In this document: piece by piece, positions 32,756 through 42,835 of the stretch
Layout of the letters: each line of letters opens with the position of its first letter
How positions within the stretch are numbered: the first letter of the stretch is position 1
DNA from: Buttiauxella agrestis
GTDB taxonomy: Bacteria; Pseudomonadota; Gammaproteobacteria; Enterobacterales; Enterobacteriaceae
DNA length: 64,000 bases
Assembly: GCF_900446255.1 (NCBI RefSeq)
Contig: NZ_UIGI01000001.1
Coordinates: forward strand, 4,614,763 to 4,678,762
Direction: 5' to 3'
Program-made: the position numbers and the translations under genes
Notes under the pieces: generated by a model
What the model was told of the DNA's origin: nothing
The model's database searches: none
Seen by the model: only the letters and a program-made list of their open reading frames with translations

Positions 32756-32931
32756 CCAGGCGCAATTGGCGCAGTCAGTTTGAACACGGACTGCGCGGAA
32801 AAACCGGAGCGTACACGTAGTACGTGAGGATTTGACTCACTTCGTTCACCCTGCGGGCCGCCCTATGGGCGTTCAAATGTGAACATTTGTGAGCACAGCC
32901 CAGGTTCAAAATGGCAAGCAAAATAGCCTGG
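32756..32931. repeat. Palindromic intergenic repeat inserted between malF and malG
   Basis: Outer arms CCAGGC/GCCTGG and inner TTTGAAC/GTTCAAA frame a core CCGGAGCGTACACGTAGTAC. The same core and flanks occur at 38779-38896, so this is a dispersed element. This copy has about 60 extra bases (32829-32891) before GAGCACAGCCCAGGTTC. I cannot name the family. Confidence 0.75.
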
Positions 32932-32958
32932 AGCGGTGTTTAAGGAGTAATAAATATT

Positions 32959-33849
32959 ATGGCTATGGTACAACCCAAATCCCAAAAGCTGCGTCTGTTT
33001 ACTACGCACTTACTGTTATTGATATTTATCGCGGCAATTATGTTCCCACTGCTGATGGTTATTGCGATTTCACTGCGTCCGGGTAACTTCGCCACCGGCA
33101 GCCTGATCCCGGATCAAATTTCCTGGGAGCACTGGAAATTAGCCCTGGGTTTCAGCGTGCAACATGCCGATGGTAGCGTAACGCCACCGCCGTTCCCGGT
33201 GCTGTTGTGGTTGTGGAACTCGATCAAAATCGCGGTGATTACCGCGCTGGGTATCGTGACGCTTTCAACGACTTGTGCTTACGCTTTTGCCCGTATGCGT
33301 TTCCCTGGCAAAGCGACGTTGCTGAAAGGAATGCTGATTTTCCAGATGTTCCCGGCGGTGCTGTCACTGGTGGCGTTGTACGCCTTGTTTGACCGCCTCG
33401 GCCAGTACATTCCGTTTATCGGCTTGAACACGCACGGTGGGGTTATCTTCGCCTATCTTGGCGGTATCGCGCTGCATGTGTGGACGATTAAAGGCTATTT
33501 CGAAACGATTGATAACTCGCTGGAAGAAGCGGCAGCGCTTGACGGTGCAACCCCATGGCAGGCCTTCCGACTGGTGTTACTGCCTCTTTCCGTGCCGATT
33601 CTGGCGGTAGTATTTATTCTGTCGTTCATTGCCGCGATTACCGAAGTCCCGGTTGCATCGTTGCTGCTGCGCGATGTGAACAGCTACACCCTGGCGGTCG
33701 GTATGCAGCAATATCTCAACCCACAAAACTATTTGTGGGGCGACTTTGCCGCAGCCGCTGTGCTTTCAGCCATTCCGATTACTGTCGTGTTCTTACTGGC
33801 GCAACGCTGGCTGGTGAGTGGCCTGACGGCTGGCGGGGTGAAAGGTTAA
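32959..33849 (+). CDS. malG: Maltose ABC transporter permease MalG
   Basis: A 296-residue inner-membrane permease with six helices that pairs with MalF. The EAA loop is [22 protein letters not shown] (about 190-211), and the C-terminal tail TAGGVKG that contacts MalK is intact. TAAGGAG lies 11 bases before the ATG, so it keeps its own ribosome site despite the repeat inserted upstream. Confidence 0.98.
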   Translation: MAMVQPKSQKLRLFTTHLLLLIFIAAIMFPLLMVIAISLRPGNFATGSLIPDQISWEHWKLALGFSVQHADGSVTPPPFPVLLWLWNSIKIAVITALGIVTLSTTCAYAFARMRFPGKATLLKGMLIFQMFPAVLSLVALYALFDRLGQYIPFIGLNTHGGVIFAYLGGIALHVWTIKGYFETIDNSLEEAAALDGATPWQAFRLVLLPLSVPILAVVFILSFIAAITEVPVASLLLRDVNSYTLAVGMQQYLNPQNYLWGDFAAAAVLSAIPITVVFLLAQRWLVSGLTAGGVKG

Positions 33850-33922
33850 GATTTCCTGTTAGTTATTGCTCTACCTTGTTTTAAAAGCCACTGTACCCCT
33901 CATTTGACTTTGTATTTTCTTC

Positions 33923-33946
33923 GGCGGCCTGCGGGCCGCCTTTTTT
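33923..33946 (+). terminator. malEFG terminator
   Basis: GGCGGCCTGCGGGCCGCC, a GC-rich hairpin, is followed by six T; the T tract overlaps the psiE stop region on the other strand. Confidence 0.9.
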
Positions 33947-34352
33947 ATTCTCGTTTTAAGCGGCTGCTATTACACAACCACAGCGTAATCACCAGCAGCA
34001 AAATCGCCCCGGAATAAATCAGCACATCCAGCGGTTGCTTATGATCAATGATGATCAGCCGCACAATGGCCGTAATACCGATATAGATAAAGTAACGCAA
34101 CGGGAAGTGATACCCCGACTGAAAGTACTTAACAATCAGCGCGATAAATTCGAAATACAGGAAGTAAACCACCAACCCTTCGATAAACAGATATTTGCTG
34201 GCCTGTTCGCTGGGCGCGAAGAGCACATTAGCCAGGTGCAGCGTTTCTTTGCCAAGAAAGATGATGAGAATCAGACCAAGAGTGAGCAGAGCCAGATTAA
34301 GGACCGTTTGCATAACGGTAGCGATTAACTCGACGCGGGCGATAGATGTCAT
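33945..34352 (-). CDS. psiE: Phosphate-starvation-inducible protein PsiE
   Basis: A 135-residue inner-membrane protein with four hydrophobic segments and the conserved [20 protein letters not shown] and [18 protein letters not shown]. Induced by phosphate starvation in E. coli; function unknown. It is convergent with malG. A CRP-like half site lies about 50 bp upstream. In E. coli xylE lies between psiE and malG; it is absent here. Confidence 0.95.
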   Translation of the reverse strand: MTSIARVELIATVMQTVLNLALLTLGLILIIFLGKETLHLANVLFAPSEQASKYLFIEGLVVYFLYFEFIALIVKYFQSGYHFPLRYFIYIGITAIVRLIIIDHKQPLDVLIYSGAILLLVITLWLCNSSRLKRE

Positions 34353-34400
34353 AAAACACCTCGTGGGTTAGGATACCGAAGTGTTGTTATACGTTGAAAG

Positions 34401-34416
34401 TGTGATCTGGATCTAG
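34401..34416. promoter_or_regulatory. Possible CRP site upstream of psiE
   Basis: TGTGATCTGGATCTAG has one exact CRP half site and a weak second half. psiE is CRP-controlled in E. coli, which supports a weak call. Confidence 0.35.
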
Positions 34417-34559
34417 ATTTTTTACTTATATACGCAAAGTGCCCAAAGCAACAATCTAGGGCAGGATTTGATAAGTAATAATTGAGAGGATGCTGATTTT
34501 TACTGAGGTTGCGGGCAGTTTGCTTTACACTGGTCGCCACTTCTTAAGAGGCCGCAACA

Positions 34560-34832
34560 ATGTCCACATCAAGACTAACACAACAAGATATGACCGAAGC
34601 CGAGCAGCGCGAACTGAAAACGCGGCTAGACCGCGCACGCATCGCCCATGGTCGCCCCCTGACAAACTCAGAAATCAACCACGTTAAAAAAACTTATATC
34701 GACCAACTGATAGCAGAACGTGAATTGGCGGCCAAAAAAGTCCGCCAGATTAAAAAACAGAAAGCGTTAAAACCGGATACGTCTGCAACCTATTCCTGGT
34801 CTGCAAACAGCCACTCTCGTGGGAAACGCTAA
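34560..34832 (+). CDS. yjbD: DUF3811 protein YjbD
   Basis: A 90-residue basic, largely helical protein (TEAEQRELKTRLDRARIAHGRPLTNSE, KKVRQIKKQKALKP) ending SWSANSHSRGKR. Size, sequence type and position convergent with rluF identify it as the YjbD family; function unknown. The stop is one base from the rluF stop codon. Confidence 0.85.
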   Translation: MSTSRLTQQDMTEAEQRELKTRLDRARIAHGRPLTNSEINHVKKTYIDQLIAERELAAKKVRQIKKQKALKPDTSATYSWSANSHSRGKR

Positions 34833-34833
34833 C

Positions 34834-35712
34834 TTAGCGACCCTTTTTCTTGCGTCCTGGCTGAGCGAAGCGTTTACGTGAAGCAAGCTCTGCCGGGGTT
34901 TTAGCACTGCTCTTCGACCCGCTCACGGCAGGTTTTTTAGCAACAACCGCCTTCGGTTTTGCTTTTGCCTTAGCGGCTGGCTTCGCTTCGGAAGAAGAGT
35001 TTTCAATCAGCTTAAATAACTCAATCAATTCATCGTCGGTTAAATCACGCCATTCACCCAACGGCAGCCCTTTCATGCTGACATTCATGATGCGGGTACG
35101 CTCAAGCTTCGTCACGTCATAACCAAAGTGTTCGCACATCCGGCGAATCTGACGGTTAAGCCCCTGCACCAACGTGATACGAAACACAAATGGAGCTTCT
35201 TTCTTCACTTTGCATTTCTTGGTGACGGTTCCCAGCATTGGAACACCCGCCCCCATGCCGCGAATGAACTCGTCAGTGACCGGTTTGTTGACCGTAACAA
35301 CATATTCTTTTTCGTGGTCGTTCCCGGCCCGCAGGATTTTATTCACCAGATCGCCATGATTGGTGAGGAAAATCAGCCCTTGAGAGTCTTTATCCAGACG
35401 CCCAATCGGGAAAACGCGTTTGCTGTGGTTAACGAAATCGACAATGTTATCTTTCTCACCGTCTTCCGTTGTACTCACGATGCCCACAGGCTTGTTCAGC
35501 GCAATCAGCACCAGATCGTCTTCATCACGGGGTTCAATGAGCTGGCCATTAACCTTCACCACATCTCCGGAAAATACCTGATCGCCAATCGCGGCGCGTT
35601 TACCGTTAATAAAAACATTTCCCTGTTCGATGTAACGGTCGGCGTCACGGCGCGAGCAGATGCCGCTCTCGCTAATGTATTTGTTCAGACGTATAGATGA
35701 GTTAGGCAGCAT
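34834..35712 (-). CDS. rluF: 23S rRNA pseudouridine(2604) synthase RluF
   Basis: A 292-residue RsuA-family pseudouridine synthase that modifies 23S rRNA (and tRNA-Tyr in E. coli). An N-terminal S4 RNA-binding domain ([21 protein letters not shown]) precedes the catalytic domain with the nucleophile aspartate in [14 protein letters not shown] (about 107). A lysine/alanine-rich tail of about 50 residues ends GRKKKGR. Confidence 0.96.
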   Translation of the reverse strand: MLPNSSIRLNKYISESGICSRRDADRYIEQGNVFINGKRAAIGDQVFSGDVVKVNGQLIEPRDEDDLVLIALNKPVGIVSTTEDGEKDNIVDFVNHSKRVFPIGRLDKDSQGLIFLTNHGDLVNKILRAGNDHEKEYVVTVNKPVTDEFIRGMGAGVPMLGTVTKKCKVKKEAPFVFRITLVQGLNRQIRRMCEHFGYDVTKLERTRIMNVSMKGLPLGEWRDLTDDELIELFKLIENSSSEAKPAAKAKAKPKAVVAKKPAVSGSKSSAKTPAELASRKRFAQPGRKKKGR

Positions 35713-35930
35713 GGTTCCTCCGTAAAACCGGGAATATACCTTACCTGAGGGGCGATGCGAACAGGCAGAGCGCAGATTGTCTGATTATCCCGGCATGTCT
35801 CGCATAACGGAAATGTAAGTTGCGGCGTGCTTTCCAGATTGATAACGACTCAGTTGTAAGCCGTCTGCGTAAACGAATAGGTTCGGGTTCCTGGCCACTA
35901 TTCATTACGTATTTTATAAACTACAATCAA

Positions 35931-36257
35931 ATGAAAGAACTCATACAATCTGCCACTTTCCGAAAGTGGTTTTCAAACATCAGGGACAAGCGAACGCGAA
36001 CTGCCATCATCTCACGGCTCTTTCGTTTAGCTGCTGGTTTGCCCGGAGATGTTGCTGCAGTTGGTGAAGGCATAAGTGAATTAAGAATTCATTATGGCCC
36101 CGGATATCGGATCTATTACCGACAACAAAAAAACGAAATTATATTAATTGCTTGCGGCGGTACTAAGCGTTCGCAATTGCATGACATTGCTATGGCAAAA
36201 ATACTGATAAAAACCTGGGAGGAGCAAGAGGATGAGTGGAACATTTACGATCTTTGA
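35931..36257 (+). CDS. RelE/HigB-family toxin of a type II toxin-antitoxin pair
   Basis: A 108-residue basic protein matching the HigB-like killer family (PF05973). FRKWFSNIRDKRTRTAIISRLFRLA, GISELRIHYGPGYRIYYRQQ and IILIACGGTKRSQLHDIAMA are the typical blocks. Members are ribosome-dependent mRNA interferases. The frame is open from 35820, but the ATG at 35931 (MKELIQS) gives the family length; its ribosome site is poor. Toxin precedes antitoxin and overlaps it by 26 bases. It lies where E. coli has pepE. Confidence 0.88.
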   Translation: MKELIQSATFRKWFSNIRDKRTRTAIISRLFRLAAGLPGDVAAVGEGISELRIHYGPGYRIYYRQQKNEIILIACGGTKRSQLHDIAMAKILIKTWEEQEDEWNIYDL

Positions 36258-36522
36258 TCCCGCAAATGCATTGGTAGATGACGAAGAAATTGCCTTTTTC
36301 ATGGCCGACGCACTAGAAACAGGCGATGCTGCATTCATAGCCCAGGCTCTGGGCGTTGTGGCGCGGGCAAAAGGAATGACATCCGTTGCTACTGAGACGG
36401 GCTTGTCTCGCGAGCAGTTGTATCGCTCATTCAGTGAAGAAGGAAACCCTACGCTCAAAAGCACTCTGGCAGTGATGAAAGCGCTGGGGATTGAATTGAC
36501 GATTAAATCCCCGCACTCCTGA
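36232..36522 (+). CDS. HigA-type antitoxin
   Basis: A 96-residue partner of the upstream toxin, of the addiction-module antidote family with a C-terminal helix-turn-helix (ALGVVARAKGMTSVATETGLSREQLYRSFSEEGNPTLKSTLAVMKALGIEL). It should neutralise the toxin and repress the operon. The ATG lies inside the toxin gene after a strong GGAGGAGCAAGAGG ribosome site, so antitoxin can be made in excess. Confidence 0.9.
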   Translation: MSGTFTIFDPANALVDDEEIAFFMADALETGDAAFIAQALGVVARAKGMTSVATETGLSREQLYRSFSEEGNPTLKSTLAVMKALGIELTIKSPHS

Positions 36523-36566
36523 CAAAAAAGGCAATAAACGCGAAGTTCATTGCCTGTAGAGCGGTT

Positions 36567-36974
36567 TTACTTAGACGGTGACGCCGCCATCACCGCTAAT
36601 TTCTTCTGAATATCTTTATCCAGATTATTCACCCAGTGATTATAAGAACGGTGAATTTCGCCATCGGATGCCAACAAATTCACACTGCTCACATAGTTAA
36701 TTGAGTAGTTTCTTTCACTGTAATTAATGCGAACTGTCACGCTGTGCTTGCGGATATTTTGCGTCGCATTAATGACTCCAGGGCCTGCCACGGACATGAT
36801 CCAGTCTCGCCCTTGACCGGCATTGATAATCGCGTTTTTAACCTGCTCCGCCGTTACGTGCTGAGTGATAATGGTCTGCGGCGTGCGCACTGGCTCGGTT
36901 CGTTCGAGTGCTGTACAACCGGCTAGCGCCACAACGCAAAGCACACTGGCAACTATCTGTTTTAGCTTCATCAT
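36567..36974 (-). CDS. Small predicted lipoprotein
   Basis: A 135-residue protein with a lipoprotein signal peptide, lipobox LAGC (Cys about 20), and a mature domain with NIRKHSVTVRINYSERNYSINYVSS. AAGGAATTTA precedes the first of two adjacent ATG codons. I do not recognise a named family. It lies 61 bp after the yjbB stop region on the same strand. Confidence 0.75.
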   Translation of the reverse strand: MMKLKQIVASVLCVVALAGCTALERTEPVRTPQTIITQHVTAEQVKNAIINAGQGRDWIMSVAGPGVINATQNIRKHSVTVRINYSERNYSINYVSSVNLLASDGEIHRSYNHWVNNLDKDIQKKLAVMAASPSK

Positions 36975-37035
36975 TAAATTCCTTTTTTATAAAAATTACC
37001 GTCCCGATTATAAACAGATAGCCACGTCAGGATAA

Positions 37036-38664
37036 TTAGTATTCGTCTCTTTCGTCATCATCAGGTTGCTCAAGAACGCTGTAAGCGACGGCACAAAACA
37101 GTGAGTTCAGGCGCTTCATATCACCGAGCAAACCGAGGTGTAGCGAGCTGGTTTCGATACTTTGGACGTTTTGCTGATGCAGGCGATCAACGTGCGCATG
37201 CGAGAAGCGGCGATTCAAAATACGGAAGCGATGTTTATTACGGCGCAAACGGCGAGCGCTGTTCACGTCTGCGGAGAAAAATACCGACAGGCTGAGTTTC
37301 AGGTTGCTAGTTAATTGCTGGAGCAGAATATCCAGCTCTTTCAGACCATCTGGCGAAAATGCCCGACGTGCAGCCAGCGATTTATCTGCCACTTCGCTAC
37401 CCATGCGTTCCAGAATATCCGCCGCCTGCTCAAGGTTCAGCGACATCTCAATAATTTCAGCCCAGCGACGAGATTCAACTTCTGCCAGTTCCTCTTTTTG
37501 CATCTGCGCCATATACAGTTTGATTGCGGTATACAGCACGTCCACGTCGTCAGCGAGTTTGCGTAATTCTTTCTCCTGACGCGGTTCGCCATGCATGACT
37601 TTGCTCCAGGTTTCGAGCATCTGCTCGAGAACATCACCCATGCGCAAGGTTTCACGTGCGGCGTTGGAAAGCCCGAGCGCTGGCGTATCCAGAGCCGTGA
37701 CATCAAGATGTTTTGGCTTCATCCGCGCATCAACTTCTGGTACTTCGCTGATTACACTCCGGCAAAAACGCGCCATCGCACCCGCAAATGGCACCATCGC
37801 CAGGCAGCGAATCAGGTTGTAGAACACGTGGAAATAGATAACCAATTCAGATTCCGGCTGCGAAAGTTTTTGCATCGCGTCTGCAAGAATATGAACAAAC
37901 GGCAGGACTATCACCCCGCCCACCAGCTTGAATAACAAACTTCCGAGCGCGACACGGCGAGCAGCTGCATTGGCGGTACTGTTATTGATCATCGCCAACA
38001 GGCCAGAGCCAAGGTTGGCACCAATCACCAGGCACAGTGCGACATCAAACGAGATAATTCCGGCGGACGTCAGCGTGGCGGTCAGCAGCACAGCGGCAAG
38101 GCTGGAATAACTGATAATGGCGAACATTGCGCCAATCAGCGCATCAAGCATGATATCGCCCGTCAGCGAGGCGAAAATAACCTGTACACCGGAGGCCTGG
38201 GTTATCGGCGTCACAGCGGCAACAATCAGCTCCAGCGCCAGTAAAATCAGCCCAAGGCCAATGCCTACACGGCCAAGTTGCCCGGCACGTGTTTGTTTGC
38301 GGCTAAGGAAGAAAATAACGCCGATGAAGATGAGTAGCGGTGAAAGCCAGGAAAGATCGAAGGTCAGGATTCGCGCCATCAGCGCAGTACCCACATCGGC
38401 CCCCAGCACAATCACCAGCGCAGGGGTAAGCGCCACCAGATCCTGTGCCACAAAAGAGGTGACCAACATGGTGGTCGCGTTGCTGCTTTGCACCAGCGCG
38501 GTAACACCAATCCCGGCACAAAAGGCGAACGGTTTTTTTTCAACACTGCGGCTGAGTACGCTACGGAGATTTGCACCGTAAACGCGCATGATTCCGGTAC
38601 GCACAATGTGCGTACCCCATACCAATAGCGCCACCGCAGAAAGTAGATGCAGTAATGTCAGCAC
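37036..38664 (-). CDS. yjbB: Na/Pi cotransporter-family protein YjbB
   Basis: A 542-residue inner-membrane protein. Two inverted Na/Pi cotransporter repeats lie in the first about 310 residues (GTHIVRTGIMRVYGANLRSVL, ALVQSSNATTMLVTSFV, VLGADVGTALMARIL, VIGANLGSGLLAMI). The C-terminal half (about 340-530) is a helical PhoU-like domain. In E. coli YjbB exports phosphate. The usual neighbours pepE and rluF are respectively missing and separated from it by the toxin-antitoxin pair and lipoprotein gene. Confidence 0.94.
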   Translation of the reverse strand: MLTLLHLLSAVALLVWGTHIVRTGIMRVYGANLRSVLSRSVEKKPFAFCAGIGVTALVQSSNATTMLVTSFVAQDLVALTPALVIVLGADVGTALMARILTFDLSWLSPLLIFIGVIFFLSRKQTRAGQLGRVGIGLGLILLALELIVAAVTPITQASGVQVIFASLTGDIMLDALIGAMFAIISYSSLAAVLLTATLTSAGIISFDVALCLVIGANLGSGLLAMINNSTANAAARRVALGSLLFKLVGGVIVLPFVHILADAMQKLSQPESELVIYFHVFYNLIRCLAMVPFAGAMARFCRSVISEVPEVDARMKPKHLDVTALDTPALGLSNAARETLRMGDVLEQMLETWSKVMHGEPRQEKELRKLADDVDVLYTAIKLYMAQMQKEELAEVESRRWAEIIEMSLNLEQAADILERMGSEVADKSLAARRAFSPDGLKELDILLQQLTSNLKLSLSVFFSADVNSARRLRRNKHRFRILNRRFSHAHVDRLHQQNVQSIETSSLHLGLLGDMKRLNSLFCAVAYSVLEQPDDDERDEY

Positions 38665-38778
38665 ACTTTCTCCTGGAAATGATAAGACGAGAAATTCCTT
38701 CTCTTTCCAGTATATAACGCCTGGTGAGAATTAAACGTTTCGGGATGTAAGAAGGGGAAAAGGAAGGAATTTATTGAT

Positions 38779-38896
38779 CGGCCGTCGATGTCGCAGCCAG
38801 TTTGAACTCGGACAGCGCACAGCCCCCGGAGCGTACACGTAGTACGTGACGGGGGCGAGCACTGCCCAGGTTCAAAATGGCAAGTAAACCAGGCCG
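38779..38896. repeat. Second copy of the palindromic intergenic repeat, between yjbB and metH
   Basis: About 118 bp: GCAGCCAGTTTGAAC, core CCGGAGCGTACACGTAGTAC inside CCCCC/GGGGG arms, and GCCCAGGTTCAAAATGGCAA. It shares core and flanks with the malF-malG element but lacks the extra 60 bases, so it may be the basic form. Confidence 0.75.
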
Positions 38897-38903
38897 AAAC
38901 GAA

Positions 38904-41900
38904 CTAATCCGCGTCGTAGCCCAGGTTTGGGGCTAACCAGCGCTCCACATCCGTGACTGACATCCCTTTGCGACGTGCGTAGTCTTCCACCTGGTCGCGC
39001 TGAATCTGCGCCACGGCGTAATATTTGCTGTCAGGGTGGCTGAAATACCAGCCGGAAACGGATGCGCCAGGCCACATGGCGTAGGATTCAGTGAGTTTCA
39101 TACCCACGACATTTTCTACGTCCAGCAGCTCCCAGATGGTCGCTTTCTCAGTATGTTCCGGGCAGGCTGGATAACCTGGCGCCGGGCGAATCCCCTGGTA
39201 GTTTTCGCGGATAAGCTCTTCGTTACTGAGATTTTCCGTTGGCGCGTAGCCCCAGTAAACTTTACGCACGCGTTCATGCAGATACTCGGCAAAGGCTTCC
39301 GCCAGGCGGTCAGACAGCGCTTTCACCATGATTTTGTTGTAATCATCGTGCTGTGCTTCATACCCTTCCGCTAACGCGTCTTCTTCCATACCTCCGGTGA
39401 CGGCAAAGGCACCGATGTAATCCGCTTTGCCACTGTGTTTTGGCGCGACGAAATCGGCGAGGCAGTAGTTGGCGAAACCGACTTTCTCAGTTTGCTGGCG
39501 CAAATGATGAGCCACCGTTTGCACACGAGTCCGGGACTCATCGCGGTAAATTTCGATGTCGTCGTCCACACGGTTTGCCGGGAACAACCCGACAACGCCA
39601 CGCGGCGTCAGCAATTTTTCTGCATGAAGTTTGTCGAGCATGTCGTTCGCGTCTTTGAACAAACGCTGCGCTTCTTCACCGACCACTTCATCTTCCAGAA
39701 TGCGCGGATATTTCCCGGCCAGCGACCAGGTCATAAAGAACGGCGTCCAGTCGATGTAATTACGCAGCGTCTCGATGCTGGCCGTCACTTCCTGTACACC
39801 AGGGCGATGGGGAACCGGAGGCGTGTAGCTTGTCCAGTCAAAGGCCAGATCGTTTTCACGCGCGGCGGCAAGTGACACTGGCGGCGTGCGTGGTTTTTTA
39901 CGCGCATGCTGAGTACGCACCGTGACGTATTCTTTGCGCGTGCGTTCTACAAAATCATCGTGCTGAGTCGGAGAAAGTAGCGCTGAAACCACACCGACGG
40001 TACGCGAGGCATTTTGCACGTAAACCGTTGGGCCGCTGTAGTTCTGCTCGATTTTCACCGCCGTATGCGCTTTAGAAGTCGTCGCCCCGCCAATCAGCAG
40101 CGGCAGCGTAAAGCCCTGGCGCTCCATCTCTTTGGCGACGTTAACCATTTCGTCCAGCGACGGCGTAATCAGGCCAGACAGACCAATAATATCGGCGCCC
40201 ACTTCACGCGCGGTTTTCAGGATCTTCTCGGTTGGCACCATCACACCAAGGTCGATGATTTCGTAGTTATTACATTGCAACACTACGCCGACGATGTTTT
40301 TGCCGATGTCATGAACATCGCCTTTCACCGTTGCCAGCACGATTTTTCCGTTGGTGGAGCCTTTTTCTTTGCTGGCCTCAATATACGGCTCAAGGTACGC
40401 CACCGCTTGTTTCATCACGCGGGCAGATTTCACCACCTGCGGCAGGAACATTTTCCCTTCGCCGAACAAGTCGCCAACGACGTTCATGCCGTCCATCAGC
40501 GGGCCTTCAATAACCTGAATCGGGCGTTCGGACTGCTGACGGGCTTCTTCGGTATCGAGTTCAATAAACTCAGTGATACCTTTCACGAGTGAGTATTCGA
40601 GGCGCTTTTTCACATCCCAACTACGCCATTCGGCTTGTTGAGCGTTCGCGCTATCGTCACTTTTGCTGCCGCGATATTTTTCAGCCAGATCCAACAAGCG
40701 TTCGGTGCTGTCATCACGACGGTTCAGAATCACATCTTCGACGGCATTACGCAGTTCTTCAGAGAGATCGTCGTAAATCGCCAGTTGTCCGGCATTCACA
40801 ATCCCCATGTCCATACCATTGCGAATGGCATAATAGAGGAACACGGCGTGAATCGCTTCACGTACCGGATCGTTACCACGGAAAGAGAACGACACGTTCG
40901 ATACGCCACCGGAAATCATCGCATGCGGCAGTTCGCGTTTGATGTCTTCACAGGCACCGATAAAGTCCTGGGCGTAGTTGTTGTGTTCTTCAATACCCGT
41001 CGCGACGGCAAAAATATTCGGGTCAAAAATAATGTCTTCTGGTGGGAAGCCAACTTCTTCGGTCAGAATTTTGTAGGCGCGACGGCAAATTTCGATTTTG
41101 CGCTCGCGGGTGTCGGCCTGACCGACTTCGTCAAACGCCATGACCACCATCGCGGCACCGTAGCGGCGCACCAGTTTTGCATGGTGGATAAACGGCTCGA
41201 TCCCCTCTTTCATGGAGATCGAGTTCACGATGCCTTTGCCCTGAATGCATTTCAGGCCTTTTTCGATGACGTCCCATTTCGAGGAGTCAATCATAATTGG
41301 CACACGGGCGATGTCTGGCTCACCGGCAATCAGGTTGAGGAAACGCATCATCGCCGCTTCGGCGTCGAGCATCCCTTCATCCATGTTGATGTCGATGATT
41401 TGCGCGCCGCTTTCAACCTGTTGAAGTGCGACTTCCAGTGCTTCGTTATATTTATCTTCTTTGATCAGACGCTTAAATTTGGCAGAACCCGTCACGTTTG
41501 TACGCTCACCGACGTTCACAAACAGGCTTTCGGCGGTGATATTTAGCGGTTCAAGCCCTGCTAAACGACAGGCAACGGGCAGGTCAGGCAGTTTACGCGG
41601 CGCCACGCCCTCAACGGCTTTGCTCATCGCGGCGATATGTTCCGGCGTGGTGCCACAGCAACCACCGATGATATTCAGGAACCCGGCCTGCGCCCATTCG
41701 CCAATCTGTTTTGCCATTTCTCTGGCATCCAAATCGTATTCACCGAAAGCATTCGGCAGCCCGGCGTTAGGGTGCGCGGTAACGTAGCATTCGGCAATGC
41801 GCGAAAGTTCTGCCACGTACTGACGTAATTCATCTGGCCCCAGTGCGCAGTTCAGGCCGAAAGTCAGCGCGTCCGCATGGCGCAATGAGTTATAGAACGC

Positions 41901-42587
41901 TTCGGTCGTTTGCCCGGAAAGCGTACGGCCAGAGGCATCGGTGATGGTGCCGGAAATCATGATCGGGAGATCAACGCCCAGCGCTTCAAATTCGGTTTTC
42001 ACGGCAAAAATCGCCGCTTTGGCGTTCAGGGTATCGAACACCGTTTCAATCATTATCAGGTCAGAGCCACCTTCCACCAGCGCACGGGTGGATTCGCGAT
42101 ACGCGTCCACCAGTTGGTCAAAGCTCACGTTACGGAACGCAGGATCGTTAACGTCTGGAGAAATAGAGGCGGTGCGGTTGGTTGGGCCTAACACACCTGC
42201 CACGTAGCGCGGTTTTTCAGGCGTGCGTGCAGTCCATTCATCGGCGCAGGCGCGGGCCAACTTCGCCGCTTCGTAGTTTATTTCTGCCGACAGGGATTCC
42301 ATTTGGTAATCCGCCATCGCGATGGTCGTTGAGTTGAAGGTGTTGGTTTCGACGATGTCGGCACCGGCTTCAAAGTAGGCGTAGTGAATAGCGGCAATCG
42401 TTTCCGGTTTGCTCAGCACCAGCAAGTCGTTGTTCCCTTTCAGGTCACACGGCCAGTCAGCAAAGCGCTCACCCCGGAAATCGCTCTCATCAAGACGGTA
42501 ACTCTGAATCATGGTTCCCATGCCACCATCCAGTACCAAAATGCGTTGTTGCAACTGCTGATGCAGTTTTTCTACTTTGTTGCTCAA
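38904..42587 (-). CDS. metH: Cobalamin-dependent methionine synthase MetH
   Basis: A 1227-residue enzyme that transfers a methyl group from methyltetrahydrofolate to homocysteine through methylcobalamin. The homocysteine domain has its zinc cysteines in GLNCALGP (about 248) and GGCCGTT (about 311). A folate domain ([15 protein letters not shown]) and the cobalamin domain with the ligand histidine in [11 protein letters not shown] (about 760) follow. The C-terminal activation domain ends the protein. The frame extends to an ATG at 42623, but a TTG at 42587, 6-8 bases after GAGGAG, gives exactly the E. coli length and start (SNKVEKL). Confidence 0.97.
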   Translation of the reverse strand: MSNKVEKLHQQLQQRILVLDGGMGTMIQSYRLDESDFRGERFADWPCDLKGNNDLLVLSKPETIAAIHYAYFEAGADIVETNTFNSTTIAMADYQMESLSAEINYEAAKLARACADEWTARTPEKPRYVAGVLGPTNRTASISPDVNDPAFRNVSFDQLVDAYRESTRALVEGGSDLIMIETVFDTLNAKAAIFAVKTEFEALGVDLPIMISGTITDASGRTLSGQTTEAFYNSLRHADALTFGLNCALGPDELRQYVAELSRIAECYVTAHPNAGLPNAFGEYDLDAREMAKQIGEWAQAGFLNIIGGCCGTTPEHIAAMSKAVEGVAPRKLPDLPVACRLAGLEPLNITAESLFVNVGERTNVTGSAKFKRLIKEDKYNEALEVALQQVESGAQIIDINMDEGMLDAEAAMMRFLNLIAGEPDIARVPIMIDSSKWDVIEKGLKCIQGKGIVNSISMKEGIEPFIHHAKLVRRYGAAMVVMAFDEVGQADTRERKIEICRRAYKILTEEVGFPPEDIIFDPNIFAVATGIEEHNNYAQDFIGACEDIKRELPHAMISGGVSNVSFSFRGNDPVREAIHAVFLYYAIRNGMDMGIVNAGQLAIYDDLSEELRNAVEDVILNRRDDSTERLLDLAEKYRGSKSDDSANAQQAEWRSWDVKKRLEYSLVKGITEFIELDTEEARQQSERPIQVIEGPLMDGMNVVGDLFGEGKMFLPQVVKSARVMKQAVAYLEPYIEASKEKGSTNGKIVLATVKGDVHDIGKNIVGVVLQCNNYEIIDLGVMVPTEKILKTAREVGADIIGLSGLITPSLDEMVNVAKEMERQGFTLPLLIGGATTSKAHTAVKIEQNYSGPTVYVQNASRTVGVVSALLSPTQHDDFVERTRKEYVTVRTQHARKKPRTPPVSLAAARENDLAFDWTSYTPPVPHRPGVQEVTASIETLRNYIDWTPFFMTWSLAGKYPRILEDEVVGEEAQRLFKDANDMLDKLHAEKLLTPRGVVGLFPANRVDDDIEIYRDESRTRVQTVAHHLRQQTEKVGFANYCLADFVAPKHSGKADYIGAFAVTGGMEEDALAEGYEAQHDDYNKIMVKALSDRLAEAFAEYLHERVRKVYWGYAPTENLSNEELIRENYQGIRPAPGYPACPEHTEKATIWELLDVENVVGMKLTESYAMWPGASVSGWYFSHPDSKYYAVAQIQRDQVEDYARRKGMSVTDVERWLAPNLGYDAD

Positions 42588-42835
42588 CTCAGACTCCTCG
42601 CGCGTATTGTGCTTCATCCACATATCGTTTTTGTTGTGGGATGTAATTTCATCCTACCACAGGTGCCTTCGAGGTCTGCTTGAGAGTTTTTCAGGGTGAA
42701 CAGAAATACAATATGTCGTGTTTGAGCCATTCCAAAGACTCCGAATGATATATATACCTTTTCAATTACACTGAACTATACAAACTATTTATATAACAAT
42801 TCGATTTTATTTCGGACACTATCAGCATCTCTTTT

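Noticed and set aside
33941-33950. psiE truncated by the malG terminator
   Set aside because: The overlap is only the stop region; PsiE ends CNSSRLKRE as in its family.
35820-35930. N-terminal extension of the toxin gene
   Set aside because: Adds 37 residues unlike the family; the ATG at 35931 gives the normal length.
40635-41546. 303-residue plus-strand frame over metH
   Set aside because: Shadow of metH, which is fully conserved on the other strand.
42588-42835. MetR sites before metH
   Set aside because: No convincing TGAA-N5-TTCA sequence could be found by eye.
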